DNA of 64,000 nt from Gordius sp. MW1 (GCA_964036665.1 OZ038530.1:13425001-13489000), one strand, 5' to 3'. Shown: positions 13,118 through 25,039, counted from the stretch's first letter. A program made the numbers and translations. The notes: a model not told the origin generated them from the sequence alone.

Positions 13118-13266
13118 TGTTTTTAGGGTTTTTAGTTATTTTTAGTTATTATTAGTTATTTTTAGTTATTTTTAGTTATTATTAGTTGTTTTTAGTTATT
13201 TTTAGTTATTATTAGTTATTTTTAGTTATTTTTAGTTATTATTAGTTATTTTTAGTTATTTTTATA
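13118..13266. repeat. 10-bp minisatellite (TTTTTAGTTA-type)
   Basis: About 15 head-to-tail copies of a 10-bp unit (tttttagtta / ttattagtta variants). The variants are arranged in a higher-order pattern of roughly 30-40 bp. The array begins immediately upstream of the FLYWCH-type ORF's start codon. Confidence 0.9.
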
Positions 13267-13392
13267 TTTAGTGTCTTTATAACGTTTGACTTGGTACGCT
13301 TGTAGAGAACAGCTGGTAAATATCAGGTAAAGGACAAATGTCCGAAAGTACAAAATATTCTCTTAAAAAGTAATTATTCATGTGCACCTAAC

Positions 13393-13645
13393 ATCATGAG
13401 CATAGCCAGCATTGGAACTAGAGGGGTGGCAACATGGGCGTAGCCAGGTTTTGGACTAGGGGGGTTTGTATTGAAGAAATTTTTTGTCATTTAGGACCGC
13501 CCCTGCCTCTGGCTGCGCCCATGGTGGCAATAATGATTTGAGGAGCAAAACAATTATTTTTTAATTTTAGCCATAATTTTATAAATCTCAACTAATTTTT
13601 TGATTTAGAGTGGGCAGCCGCTCCTCCCCTTTGCCACGTCCATGC
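13393..13645. mobile_element. MITE of the 'GGGCGTAGCCAG' family, copy 3, with a nested copy
   Basis: The outer copy begins 'gagcatagccagcattgg' and ends 'gccacgtccatgc'. Within it, 13433-13524 is a complete shorter copy, starting CATGGGCGTAGCCAGG and ending CTGGCTGCGCCCATGG, that interrupts the outer G-rich block. The inner copy carries the 'attttttgtcattta' core also seen at 20225-20332. Confidence 0.65.
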
Positions 13646-13663
13646 CTATAGTTGGTGGCCCGT

Positions 13664-13812
13664 CAACTTGCCGAAAACCATCTCGCCGAATTTAATGTTT
13701 CCGGTTAAAAATGGTCCCCTGGGGGACGATTTTAAATTAGGGGACTTTTTTTAACCGGGGGACATTAAATTCGGCGAGATGGTTTTCGGCGAGTTGAAAG
13801 GGCATCCCTATA
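13664..13812. mobile_element. Small hairpin MITE
   Basis: Near-perfect inverted arms of ~42 bp. The left arm includes GCCGAAAACCATCTCGCCGA and the right arm its complement TCGGCGAGATGGTTTTCGGC. The centre contains 'ggtcccctgggggacg'. No coding capacity. The RNA or single strand would fold into a strong hairpin. Confidence 0.75.
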
Positions 13813-13819
13813 GTTGTAT

Positions 13820-15238
13820 GGTTATAGTTTGTCTAGTTGATTATACAGTTACTAAATAATCAAAATAGTATATTCTTGCTCAAATATAATTATTCTCAAT
13901 AAAAAGTCAGAATTGATAGACTTAAGTCATGTTCAAGCAGACCATGCAGTAATATTTTATTAAGAGGTAAATTTTGCAATCCCTATTACTAAATTGTGCC
14001 CTCACCAAATGGCTTTCTTTACGTCATTTTTATCATACAATTTACTGGTCACCAAAGGACCCTGAGAGTAGCTAAAGAGTTCATGAAATTATAATTTATC
14101 TTAAATCTAATATATCACTAAAGAGATTCTTTAGCTAATGACCTCTGCCTTTCTGCCCTCATTAATTTATTTTTAGAATCATAAACTAAAAATCCAAATT
14201 ATATGTATTGAGACAGATTTAATATTTAAGTAAAGAATAGTTAATTAGGATTTCTGTTGCGTCTGCTATTTTTTAAGTGGTAAGGTGCTTGGGAAGATAT
14301 TTTTGCTTATTGCAGTATTTAGAAAATATTTATATTTTGCTTGTTCCCCTTTATTCTAATATAAAGAGGTTATATCATTTTAAATTTCATAAATAATTTT
14401 AAGTTATTAAACAATTTTTACCCTATGAGGCGAATAATTATCTGCGCACTTTTAGTTAGATAGCACTCGTGTCTTTTTAATAAAAAGGAGTAATATAAGT
14501 CCCCCTTTAATTTATATTATCATTGAAAAGTAAAAATAATTCCTTCTACTATTTATCCCATTTAATTTTATTTTATTTTTATTTTTCATACCAACAAATA
14601 TTTTAACTCATATGGCTTTTTTGACTTGAATTAAAACTAAAGAACATGTAATTTATGTGTTTAATGATAATAGCGTTTTAACATATTTAAATTGCAACTA
14701 AAAAAAATTGCTTGATTTTCAAACCTATGCGTTTCAGGGATGTCTATCCTATATAATCCTCTGGTTGTTTAATTATAATACATAATGCCACTTAACTGTT
14801 ATATAATATTACAAAACGGTGCAAAGAAAATTTGAATTTTGTCAGCGGAAAACGTTTTAAATGTTAAATTTTCACTCGGGATAAATGAATTAATTGATAA
14901 AATCAAAACATGGTACGTTAAGAACATTTAGCCTTATCAAAAATATAAATTAAGGCAGATATTTTTATTAAAAAATTAGGTAGGCGCCGATCGCATTTTT
15001 TTTCGTAAAATAATATCCTTAATTTTAACAATGAATACACTTTTGTTTTATGAAAAATATTTTAAAATTAAATGTGTTAGCCACTTAGGCTAAAAATTGA
15101 ATATCAAAGTTGTACAAATGTAATATAAAATGTGTGGGGTATAAATATTACAACAATACAACAAAATAATTGTGACTGAGATAGATGTTAAAACATTTGT
15201 GACGAGAAAATTTTATAGCAAATGTTTTAACAAATAAT
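13820..15238. other. Intergenic, no feature recognised
   Basis: AT-rich sequence between the hairpin MITE and the 3' end of the unknown minus-strand gene. No ORF of interest, inverted repeat or tandem repeat stood out. The last few hundred bases could hold the 3' UTR of that gene. Confidence 0.5.
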
Positions 15239-18200
15239 TTATGGAAATAAAATTGCACTGCTGGGTGTTTTATATGGACGTTTGGGAAGGTTGTCAATAT
15301 TCAAAAATGAAGATTTATATTCGCTAATGTTATTTTCCGATTTAGATTTTGAAGAAACATTTTCAAGTTGGCCACTACATCTATCGGCTGTGTCGTTTTC
15401 GCAATAGAGTATTTTTATGTGGTCCAATAGAGCTTTTTCCCTGTTTTGCATGTAAAGAGCACGTGACACTTTTGGCGCAATAAAAAAATCATTATCTGGA
15501 ACCATTCCATAGGATTTTTGATATTCCGTTTTAACTTCCCCATTTTTAATGCTAGTCATTAGCCTAGTAGGGGACATGAGATGGTCCTTGCTGAGTTTTT
15601 CTTTTATTTTTTTGTAAGATGCTGCTTGCCCGTTGGACCTTATTGGTGCTCTGCTGTATTTTAATGAGCGCCTTTCTGGAAAACACGGTATATGTAAAGA
15701 ACAAAATTTGGAACCGGTATCATTAACATCGCTATAATTGTGGTCATCAGAGCTTTTGGCTGTTTCATCAACTTCGTTCTTTAAGGTAATAGGGTCTGTT
15801 TCAATTGCAGAGCCATCGTATTGTGCTTTAATGTGGTCAACCTTGAGTTTTCTTTTTATAAAGTCAAATAATTTTTTATCGTCATTTGCACTGGTTTTAG
15901 GGCGGGTAGCAACAAATGATATCTTATATTCGCTCTTGTTGCCTTTATCAGGTTCGCTAGAATTTTTCAAGTTTACGGGCTCATCAAGCACTCTTTGCTG
16001 TTCGTCATTGACTTTGTTGTTATTGACAGTATATTCCTTTTGAACCTTTGAAGGGGAATCCATATTTGTTTTGTACAAAGACATTATGTATTCCGTTGGC
16101 TTTTTCATAACGTTATTACTCATTCTCCTTATCAATTCTATAATGTGATCCTTAGATCTTTTTTCCTTAATAGATCGATGTCCGATATCAGTATAAGACT
16201 CGCTTAAATTGCTTGATGGGTTTAAAACATCGCACATTGTTTCATTACTGATAAGTACACCTTGTAACAAAGAAAATAGTTATTTTATGGTTATATAGAT
16301 AAAATGATAGTAATGTGTTTTAAATATCACATAAGAATAGATATTACCTTCCGAAGCATTAAAGTTATATTTCGGTATGTCATCATTATGGAAATTTGGT
16401 ATATTTGGGCCTTCCTCTAATTTTTTTTCGCCGATGATAGAAATCCTAGCAAATAATATAAATTGTTTGATATTATAAGCATAATAAGATTCTTTAAAAA
16501 AAAGTTTATTTTTTGTTTAGGGTAACATGAAAAACCTATAAATGGTCTAAAATTAACTGCAAGATTTCCTAAGGTTGCAATTTATAAAAAATTTAATATT
16601 TAAGATATCTAATTTTGTAAACATATTAAAGGTATAAGAATAGAGCAACCAATCACCAGACCTTATAATTTAAGACCCTCACAAAAAACTTCATGCAACA
16701 TTGCCAAGTTTTGTATTGTATCTAATTTAAAATAATTATTAGTACATTAATTTGCAAATATATATTTAATTGAATTAATGTTTATTTTGCAAGAATATCT
16801 TCTAAGTTTGATTTAATATGTGGAGAGAGACTTGTGCTGATTATAAATCGATTTAAATATGTTATATTTTACTTTTCTTGTTCGAAGTTCAAACATTCTT
16901 TAATACTCATGACAGGGGGCTGTTCGGGGTAGTACAAGTGGACGTTTCTACTAGGCAAATGATGAATATCAACTTTGGTTGACTTCGTTTCCTTCTCATT
17001 TTTAGCAACATTTTTTATTTGCGTGATAGGCGAGCTAAAATGTAACTTAGTATCTAGTCTTTTTTTCAATATATCACTTCCCGAACTTTTTGATCGAGGT
17101 AGTGGTTTGAGTTTTTGTGACAATTTTGGGTCATATTTTGTTTTAACCTGTTTTTTAATTTCTTGCTTAACTACCAACTTGGGACTTTTTGTTAACTTTG
17201 CGTTGATGGAGCCAGACTTTGAGGTTGTTCGCGATGAGAATGACAAATTGCGACGTCTATTCCCTTTAGTAATTGCTTGAGATTTTGCCTCGGGTGCTGA
17301 TTTTAATGTTTTTTCTTGTGTAGATTCCTTTTTAACATCACTCTTTTGAATATCATTTTTTTGTTTTTTTGGGGTCGAACTAGAAGGATGTGCTTTAGCA
17401 GTGATTTCTTTTACGTCTGATGCTGACAACGCTACATTTTTTAAGCTTCTTTTACTATCCTTCGATAGATTTATTAGCTCTTCACATCCCATCGCTACTG
17501 CGTTTTTGGGTAAAGGTAAAGACTTTTGTTTGGAGACAGGATTTTGATCTGAATGAATATTCCGTTTAGGACTTAAAGTTTTCAGCTCTAAAAGTTTTAT
17601 ATTATAGTTAATTCTTTAAAGTAATACTTTTAGGTGTCAGTTCAAAATTCTCTTGTTTTCTAGTTTCCTCGTTTTTAGGACGAATTTTTGCATCGTGGTC
17701 TTAGGTTTATAAAATAAATGTTTAAAGCAAAGTTATGGGCAAAAATTATAGGAATAAATCTTATAAGACACCTAATTTACTATAACTATATAAAGTTATG
17801 CCATAAAATCACTTAAATATATTACGATGATCTTTAGTAGGTTTTTTATTATAATGACTATTTATGGGTGTATGACTAGGCTCTAGACCTCCTTGCTGAG
17901 AATTTAAATCAGTCAAATTGCAGGCTTTATCCCAAAGTATTTCGCCCATAACATTTTGATTATGCGTTGAAGTGGAACAATCCAGCTCATCACAACTATA
18001 TCTAGAGTGAAGGGTACATTCGCTAGGACTCCTGGAATTCTTAGTTTTAGACGAATATTCACTTTCTTCTATTATAGTGGAGACCAGAGGTGAACTCACA
18101 ACCCGAGTTTCTTCTGGAATGATATGCGACATCGAGGTGACACTTTTGAAAGGCTCCACGATATTAAAATCGTAAGGGGATGGCGTTCTTCCTTTGCTTC

Positions 18201-18736
18201 TCAAAAATGTGTCGTCCGTCAGGGTTTCATCGTAGTTTATACAAGACTTAGAACTGAAACTTCGAAATTCAGGAGTATATGCCCTTTTATCCTATAAATT
18301 TTAATAAATATGACTTCCTTACAATTATTAAAAATATATGGTTCATTCGTTTAATTAACATTTAAATATTTCATATGTAGAGTAAACGATATTTTTAATT
18401 TAATGACTTTAATTATTTGTAATAAATTAGCGCAAAATAATCAAGATCGAGAGTTACTTACTAGACTAATTTTTTCCTTTAGGTATTGATAAAAATCTAC
18501 TTTTCGAACATCTTCTAAACTTTTGTATTTCTGAAATAACTTAAGTTTGCGACTATCTTCATCCTGATCGTTTATGGCTGATTGAAAAATTAAAATACAC
18601 ACTAAGTCTTATGAGATTTACTTAATGTATAAGAAATCGGTAACTTTCTATTGTCTCCCATCGTCGGCATCGTCACCAAATTGCTCATCGAAAATGATCG
18701 AAAATTTTCTGTACTATAATTGGCCAGTTGCGTCAT
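15239..18736 (-). CDS. Unrecognised multi-exon gene, Lys/Ser-rich disordered protein with [ST]EYxxS[FY] motifs
   Basis: Exons with matching splice phases, read on the minus strand: 18577-18462, 18291-17889, 17699-17628, 17587-16873, 16445-16348 and 16260-15239, together ~808 residues ending in a stop at 15239. An ATG-led candidate first exon (18736-18645) does not join in phase, so the 5' end is unsettled. The protein is rich in Lys, Ser, Asp and Asn with no globular domain or membrane segment. The last exon carries spaced motifs KSEYKISF, KTEYQKSY, ISEYKSSF and PTEYIMSL, and repeated 'K-x-DHIK' or 'KDHL' stretches. The [ST]EYxxF pattern recalls the microtubule-binding repeats of MDM1, but I would not name it on this alone. 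The middle exon is a basic Lys/Ser region. Confidence 0.7.
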
Positions 18737-18911
18737 CGCCTATCATAACAGTGTTATATGCTTGTATTATTTTTTAATGTAAAATTTTTCTCCTAAATTT
18801 TGGATAATGATTAATTCTTTGGAATTATTAAAAATAACTAATAAAATTGTTACTTGTTGCCAAAATTTGGCTTTTCTTAAAAACAATTAAAATTTGCAAT
18901 TTCCCTATAAC

Positions 18912-19115
18912 CCCGCATTCGTGATGACGCGCGAAGCGAAAAAAGCGAAGTGTGTTTTTGTGCTAATTTAATAAACTTTTCATTATTTTTCTTAATATCT
19001 TATATTCATCGTGAATTTTATAATATATCACGAAAATAACAATTGTAAATATGAGGTGTACATAGTGAAACCGCAGACGATTATTTTCGCCTGCGACAAA
19101 AAGCGAACGAAAATT
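18912..19115 (+). repeat. Long inverted repeat, left arm (partner 25040-25220)
   Basis: Begins near 'cgcattcgtgatgacgcgcg' and includes 'tattcatcgtgaatttta', 'aacaattgtaaatatgaggtg' in outline and 'cgcctgcgacaaaaagcgaac'. The same landmarks occur on the opposite strand at 25040-25220. The similarity stops at the 'gcgaacgaa' motif, giving arms of ~190 bp about 5.9 kb apart. Confidence 0.7.
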
Positions 19116-19680
19116 AAGATACATATCATTTTGAACTTTTCGCGCAATGGTTAAAAAATTATATTCGTTCGCGAATTGCGTATTTTTGGGATCTTATGAT
19201 ACGTACATAGACTAATAAACATAGACAGCCGAACAACTGTTTCTTTGTAAGACAGTAAGAAGGCAGCCATATCTTGAGAGTACAATCAGATCAAATCGAC
19301 CTATATATAAATCTAATGAAATGAGCTCAAATTTATAAATAAATCAAGAAAATTAAATTTTTTGGGGGTTAATTAGGACATACAAAAATTGTTTCAATTT
19401 ATAAAAGCTTAAAATAGATAAAATTTAAGTTTAAAGACTAATTACTAACATTTAATTTGTAATGTGAACAAATAGAACTATAAATTTAGCGCCATCTATA
19501 TTACATTTGAATTTCAAATTTATAGTGATAATGCTTGAGCATTTTTAAGGCAAAGTTTTTTTCAGGAACTTATCTGTGGGAAGTATTTTAAAAAAGGGAA
19601 AGGGACGTATTTAAATTTTTTAAAACTTTTAACATGAATAAAAAAGATCCTGTTATAGAGCAAATTACGCCCTTCGGGCG

Positions 19681-19848
19681 TAACTGGGGGCTTCGCCCCC
19701 AGACCCCCTTGGGGGCTTCGCCCCCAAACCCCCTGCTGGGGGCTCCGCCCCCAGTCCCCCGTTGGGGGCACTGCCCCCAAACCCCCGTTGGGGGCTACGC
19801 CCCCAAACCCCCATCTCCTGGGGGCTCCGCCCCCAGACCCCCGGAGAA
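19681..19848. repeat. Array of six GC-rich hairpins
   Basis: Six consecutive ~25-30-bp units, each of the form GGGGGCTTCGCCCCCA plus 'gaccccc' or 'aacccc'. The loop varies (ttcg, tccg, actg, tacg, tccg). Each unit is a near-perfect short palindrome, in strong base-composition contrast to the surrounding AT-rich DNA. The ORFs with Gly/Pro-rich repeats on both strands are shadows of this array. Confidence 0.9.
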
Positions 19849-20224
19849 GGGGGAGATGGGAAGGGGGGGGGAGAAGGGAAGAGGGGACGACTCATCTATT
19901 CTACGTATAAATGTAGCTTATTTGCTATGCAATTTATGGGCGAGAAAGGTGAGAAGGGGCGAGAATGCCTATAGGGGGGTATTAAATGCAAAAGAATTGG
20001 ACTGACGGGCATAGGTAGGTATCAATGTTAGCCAAAAAAACGTAAAATTTTATTTTGATTTACAATTTGACGAAGCGGGAAAATATAAATGAGTTAAGTG
20101 TATAAATGTCGGCTGGATAAAGTATATAAATATCATCTTTATTTTTTATTTTTTAATAAATGAAATTAGATTAAACATTTTAGGTTAGGAGGGTGAAGGG
20201 GCTAAAATGTAACTCTTGGAGGAA

Positions 20225-20332
20225 GCTTTATTGAAATTTTTTGTCATTTAGTGGGCCCCCCCCCTTGATTGAAATTTTAAAGTTTCGCCTCCCCCCCCCC
20301 CCCCCAAACCAAAACCTGGCTACGCTCATGTC
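20225..20332. mobile_element. MITE of the 'GGGCGTAGCCAG' family, copy 4
   Basis: Contains the 'attttttgtcatttag' core and ends 'aacctggctacgctcatg', the family's right end. The left end is degraded. Poly-C tracts at about 20252 and 20290 belong to it. Lies within the minisatellite-cored element copy 1. Confidence 0.5.
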
Positions 20333-21129
20333 CCTGTCTGATCAATTAAATTTCATTTTTGATAAACATATTTTTACGATAAAATGTTTTTTAAAAGTGT
20401 AATGTATTATAGAGTTAGACGTCATTTATAATAAGGAGGCTGGATTATTACCAAAAGTTCCGAGAAGATTGAATACATTAAAATGTAAAGCTAGAAAAAA
20501 TGCAACCATTTCATTTTTAAGTTAAACTGTTTGAACCAAAACAAAATCTAGTGGAACGTTATTGTAAGTAAAGGAAACCTTTAAATTAGTATGCCCTAAT
20601 TCGCAGTTAATTAAATTAAAGATTAATTTTCTAATTTAAAAGATTTAAAAATTATAAACAGCTGACTTGGCGCTCTAAGTGTATTTGCCTGAAGTGAGGG
20701 GGAATAGAAGAGTAACTACCTCCTTCCCCCCCCTTTCACTCCGTTAAAACTAAACGCGCACACTATCCCCCCTTTCCCTCCGTTAATTTGCCAAAAGCAT
20801 ATAAAAATCAATAATAATAAAAAGGGGTTGAGGGATGATCTCCTCCACTCCCGCCCCCTAATAATACCAACTCAGCGGTGGAAGGGTAAGATAGGGAGGG
20901 GTAGGGGTTTAACGTATAATCAATATAAAAATAGAGGTAATTTTTATTTAGTATGGTTAGTAATAATGGAAAACTTTGTTAAAAATAGTAATTAATTTAG
21001 GCGTCCTGTTACGTCTGCTCATCTAAAAATGGCACAATTACCAGCGATATGCAATAGCTCCGCTATTGCCTGTTACGAACGCGCATCTAAAAATGATAAA
21101 ATTTAAAAACTTACTTTTGGTTAAGGTAA

Positions 21130-21545
21130 AATGTTATTAAATTGGGATAATTCCTATTGTAGCTTATAATAAAAAATTGCATAGAAATTATTAAAAATTT
21201 TTACATAGAAATTAATGGGAAATAATAATAAAAATTAAAAAAATCCTTACGACGAAACTATCAGCGACATGCAATAGCGAGCTATTGCCTGTTACGACCG
21301 CGCATCTAAAACTGTCACAGGTATCATAAAGATAAACCAAAAAATTTAATTGGGATAATTCCTATTGTAGCTTATAATAAAAAATTGCCTAGAAATTATT
21401 AAAAATTTTTACATAGAAATTAATGGGAAATAATAATAAAAATTAAAAAAATCCTTACGACGAAACTATCAGCGACATGCAATAGCTCCGCTATTGCCTG
21501 TTACGACCGCGCATCTAAAACTGTCACAGGTATCATAAAGATATA
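21130..21545. repeat. Tandem duplication of a ~210-bp unit with a GCAATAG...CTATTGC hairpin
   Basis: Two nearly identical units share 'gggataattcctattgtagc', 'tttttacatagaaattaatg' and GCAATAGCTCCGCTATTGC (the first unit has lost 'ctcc'). The hairpin motif appears a third time near 21050. It lies between the GC hairpin array and the minisatellite core of the same element. Confidence 0.75.
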
Positions 21546-22562
21546 TCAAAAAATTTACATATGCTAAATTGTTCCATTGGTCAGTACCAAAAGACAATCT
21601 ATTAATACATAAGAGTCAAAAAAAACTAAAAAAAATTTTCGATTCACATTTTGGCCAAATGGTCATTTTTTTCATTGGTCACTACCAACAGATACTCTAT
21701 AAGTCAATGTTAGCCAAAAAAACGAGGAAAAAAATTTTACTTCATACTTTGGCCAATGGTCATTTTTTTCCAATGGTCAGTAGCCAGCGGACGGCCAAAA
21801 AGTCATATTATTAATGGTATTAACAGAAACAATCATAAAAGTCAAAAAAAACGAAAAAAAATTTTCGATTCACATTTTGGCCAAATGGTCATTTTTTTCA
21901 TTGGTCACTACCAACAGATACTCTATAAGTCAATGTTAGCCAAAAAAACGAGGAAAAAAATTTTACTTCATACTTTGGCCAATGGTCATTTTTTTCCAAT
22001 GGTCAGTAGCCAGCGGACGGCCAAAAAGTCAGATTATCAATGGTAGTAACATGAACAATCATAATAGGCGGAAAAAAGCGAAAAAATAAACTTGGATTCA
22101 CATTTTGGCCAAATGGTCATTTTTTTACAGTGGTCAGTAGCCAGCGGACGGCCAAAAAGTCATATTATCAATGGTAGTAACAGTTACAATAATAATATTC
22201 AAAAAAAACCCCGAGATTCGAACCCAAAAACTGGTTAAATTAACAAAAATTAAAAGTGCGTATCCACGTTCGGTTCGGTGCAAGACATCCACGTTTTTTT
22301 CAATGGTCAGTAGCCAACGGACGGCCAAAAAGTCAGATTATCAATGGTAGGAACATGAACAATCATAATAGGCGGAAAAAAGCGAAAAAATAAACTTGGA
22401 TTCACATTTTGGCCAAATGGTCATTTTTTTCCAGTGGTCAGCACCCAGCGGACGGCCAAAAAGTCTTATTATCAATGGTAGTAACAGGAACAATCATAAT
22501 AGTCAAAAAAAATCCCGGGATTCGAACCCAAAAACTGGTTAAATTAACAAAAATTAAAAGTA

Positions 22563-22660
22563 AACAAAACGGTGCGTGACATCCACGTTCGGTGCGTGAC
22601 ATCCACGAAAACGGTGCGTGACATCCACGTTCGGTGCGTGACATCCACGTTCGGCACGCC
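22563..22660. repeat. Short tandem repeat, ~20-bp 'CGGTGCGTGACATCCACG' units
   Basis: Four or five copies of ggtgcgtgacatccacg, some joined by 'ttc' and some by 'aaaac'. Lies just before the right end of the minisatellite-cored element. Related single units occur near 22270. Confidence 0.8.
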
Positions 22661-23237
22661 GAATAGCGTGACAAACAAAATGGAAAGTGAGCCCATAAAT
22701 TGCATAGCAATTAAAAAAGGTCTATATTCATAAAAAGTAAAATCCTTTATTTATAATATACTCCTCTCTCCCTGTCACAAATCTAAATATATCTTCCCCT
22801 CGTTCTGCTCCTCCCTCCCAAAGAGTGCAGTTAATGCGAACTATCTTATAGAACTTAAGAGCTTGCGTCTAGGTTATGGCTTTTAATTTATATAATATTT
22901 TTTTTCTCTCTTTCCCCTTTCCCCCCTCCCCCACCAGCGTCTACTATCCAGAGGTTTATTGAAGACATAGTCAGAGGAGAAATGTTATTATACGTAATTA
23001 TAAATCAAAGTCCTTTAATTTAATGAGGATTACATGTCACAAATAGTAAATAAAAATTAGGGGACCTTTGAAGAAAATATATACAATCTAAATTTTGCCT
23101 ATTATTCCTTAATATTTTTTTATATATAACTTTCACCCACGCTTTTAGTCTAACGCCCAATTCTTTGCATCTAGGATCGATAGCGCTTTTGTGTAATTTT
23201 TTTCCTCTTCCCACTCCCCTACCATAACGGTTTTATT

Positions 23238-24009
23238 TAGAGATGCGCCGATACCAAGTATCGGCATGGTATCGGCGCCGATACCTTGCCAAAAGTATCG
23301 GCCGATACTTTGCTAGTATCGGCAATTACCAAGCCGATACCTTTTTCAATATGAAACTCAAAAAATAATATTTTTAGTATCTCCTACCATTAAAAAATAG
23401 AGGACTTTTTAAATTTTTTGAAAATTGTTTCATTTGATTGGCTATAAATATTTCTATGTGGAGTATAATAAACTCATTGACCATCTGTTCCGAATAACTG
23501 CGCTTTTAAGTAAATATTGTTTTATTTTAAAAATTATTATATATTAAGCCTTAGATGGATTCTTTAGATACACTAGGAGTTATTTAGTTGTGTCAGCAGA
23601 TGAAAAAATTGTAATCTGTGACTTATGCAAAGCTAAAATAAGTCTTGGGGGCAAAGACGAACATTCCTTTAATACTTCAAATTTAAGGAAACATTTAAAA
23701 ACTAGACATCAAATCGAATTTCGCAGTGTTCTTAAAAATGAAAGTGATTTTATTAATCACAATACTTTTGAATTAATTAATAATAAAATTTATTATTATA
23801 AATTAATATTATATTACAATTGTTTTGTCGTCAAAATTCCGATCTACCATAATTTGGATGTGACTTAATTTATAATATTTAATTTGCATATATTTTTTAG
23901 TATAAAATTTTTTTATTATAAGTATCGGCATGGTATCGGTATCGGCAAAAAAATCTTAAGTATCGGCTGGTATCGATCGGCACAAAATAGTGGTATCGGT
24001 GCATCTCTA
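23238..24009 (+). mobile_element. Non-autonomous hAT element with BED-finger ORF
   Basis: Ends TAGAGATGCGCCGATACC and GGTATCGGTGCATCTCTA, with many subterminal GTATCGGC / GCCGATAC repeats on both sides. A plus-strand ORF (about 23590-23868) encodes a BED-type zinc finger (VICDLCKAKI, then NLRKHLKTRH). No DDE transposase or hATC domain is present. The flanks share 'ttttatt', so any 8-bp target duplication is imperfect. Short internal-deletion derivative of a hAT. Confidence 0.8.
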
Positions 24010-25039
24010 GCTTTTATTTATAAACGACTCAGTCAGCCTTAATGGATCCTAATAACTATTTGCTAAAAAGGACAAGTTTTTACGAATTACTGACATCCTG
24101 TAGATAATCCTCATAATGTTTTTACTGAATTACTTTACCTCTCCCTCCTTGTCTCCCTTTTTTCTATGCTAACGGAGGCGGACATTGGTACCTAAATCAA
24201 TAAGTTCAAATGTGAAGTACCTCGGCAACAATTGTGAAAATACGTCCTAAGCAAGCTGAAATCCACAAAGTTGTGGCTGAATTCTCTGTCGTGATGAAAA
24301 GAAAAGACTCAACTCCCCACAGCATCTATCCATTAGCCTGATGCCCAAACTAGTGAACCATAGAGAGCCTTCGAGTCCTGCCACAGTCTCAAGGGAAAAT
24401 CAATAATTAATTACGCCTTTACATATTAACACACTAACAAATGAACACGAAAGAATTAAACGGCATAGTACTTCAACCCGACCAACTCAATTCTTTTTTA
24501 GACAGGAACGTGTGGAAAATGTTTGTCACCAATCACCTAGTTTACAAGTTTTCTGTCAACACGTCAAGAAAATTAGTTACCATTCGTAAACCACCAAGCC
24601 CTCTTCCCGCAGTCTAACAATGATTCAAGCAGGTACCAGTGTGCAACCGAACGAAGTAAAGTATCTCCTATCTCCAGTAATCGCCGTAGATGGTATGTTA
24701 ATTTTTGTTTGACTTATGATTTTATATAAACCGAGTGTGCTGCCTACTGACTTGCGGCACCTCTATGCCTATGCCTGCACTATTGTGACTTCTAGTCCAA
24801 TACAAGTAGGTGTCAGATAAGACTCAATCTTAGCTTGCCGATTTAGCTAAGCTATAGAATGTCATCGGGGCAAATACAATTTACATTGCATAATCAATAC
24901 ATTTGTTACAGGAATAAAATCACACGTTAGCAATAACGTGGCCTTATGCGCCATTTGGCGTGAGAAGGGGCTCAACCTTAGATTGCACTTACTAAGCTCT
25001 TGGGCGTCTTCGGGGCAAAAAATACATACAAATACATAT

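Larger units (their letters stand above)
19666..22714. mobile_element. Minisatellite-cored element, copy 1 (Helentron/HINE-like candidate)
   Basis: Shares its layout with 36954-38801 and 38851-41812. A GC-rich hairpin left end leads into 'gacgactcatct...gtataaatgta', then TTTGCTATGCAATTTATGGGC. Core units of ~95-130 bp follow, carrying 'ggccaatggtcatttttt', 'ggtcagtagccagcggacgg' and 'ccaaaaagtca'. The right end is GCCCATAAATTGCATAGCAA, which is the inverse complement of the left motif. Here the left end is expanded into a hairpin array (19681-19848), and a duplicated ~210-bp block with another hairpin lies at 21130-21545. No coding genes. Asymmetric inverted motifs, a terminal hairpin and a tandem core resemble Helentron-associated elements. 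The class is inference; membership of one family is seen directly. Confidence 0.6.

Noticed and set aside
18645..18736. ATG-led ORF (MTQLANYSTENFRSF) as exon 1 of the unknown gene
   Set aside because: Attractive composition, but its only good donor leaves phase 2 while the next exon requires phase 1. Kept only as the outer limit of the gene, not as a confirmed exon.
19562..20005. Gly/Pro-rich ORFs on both strands
   Set aside because: They are translations of the GC hairpin array; all frames give repetitive peptides and none has independent support.
23020..23214. Minus-strand ORF beginning MGRGKKLHKS
   Set aside because: Start resembles histone-like peptides superficially but no family motif follows; likely chance.
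24180..24480. Possible LINE fragment (a 'VKYLGNN' reading on the plus strand)
   Set aside because: A single short motif resembling the RT 'KYLG' box without supporting motifs on either side.
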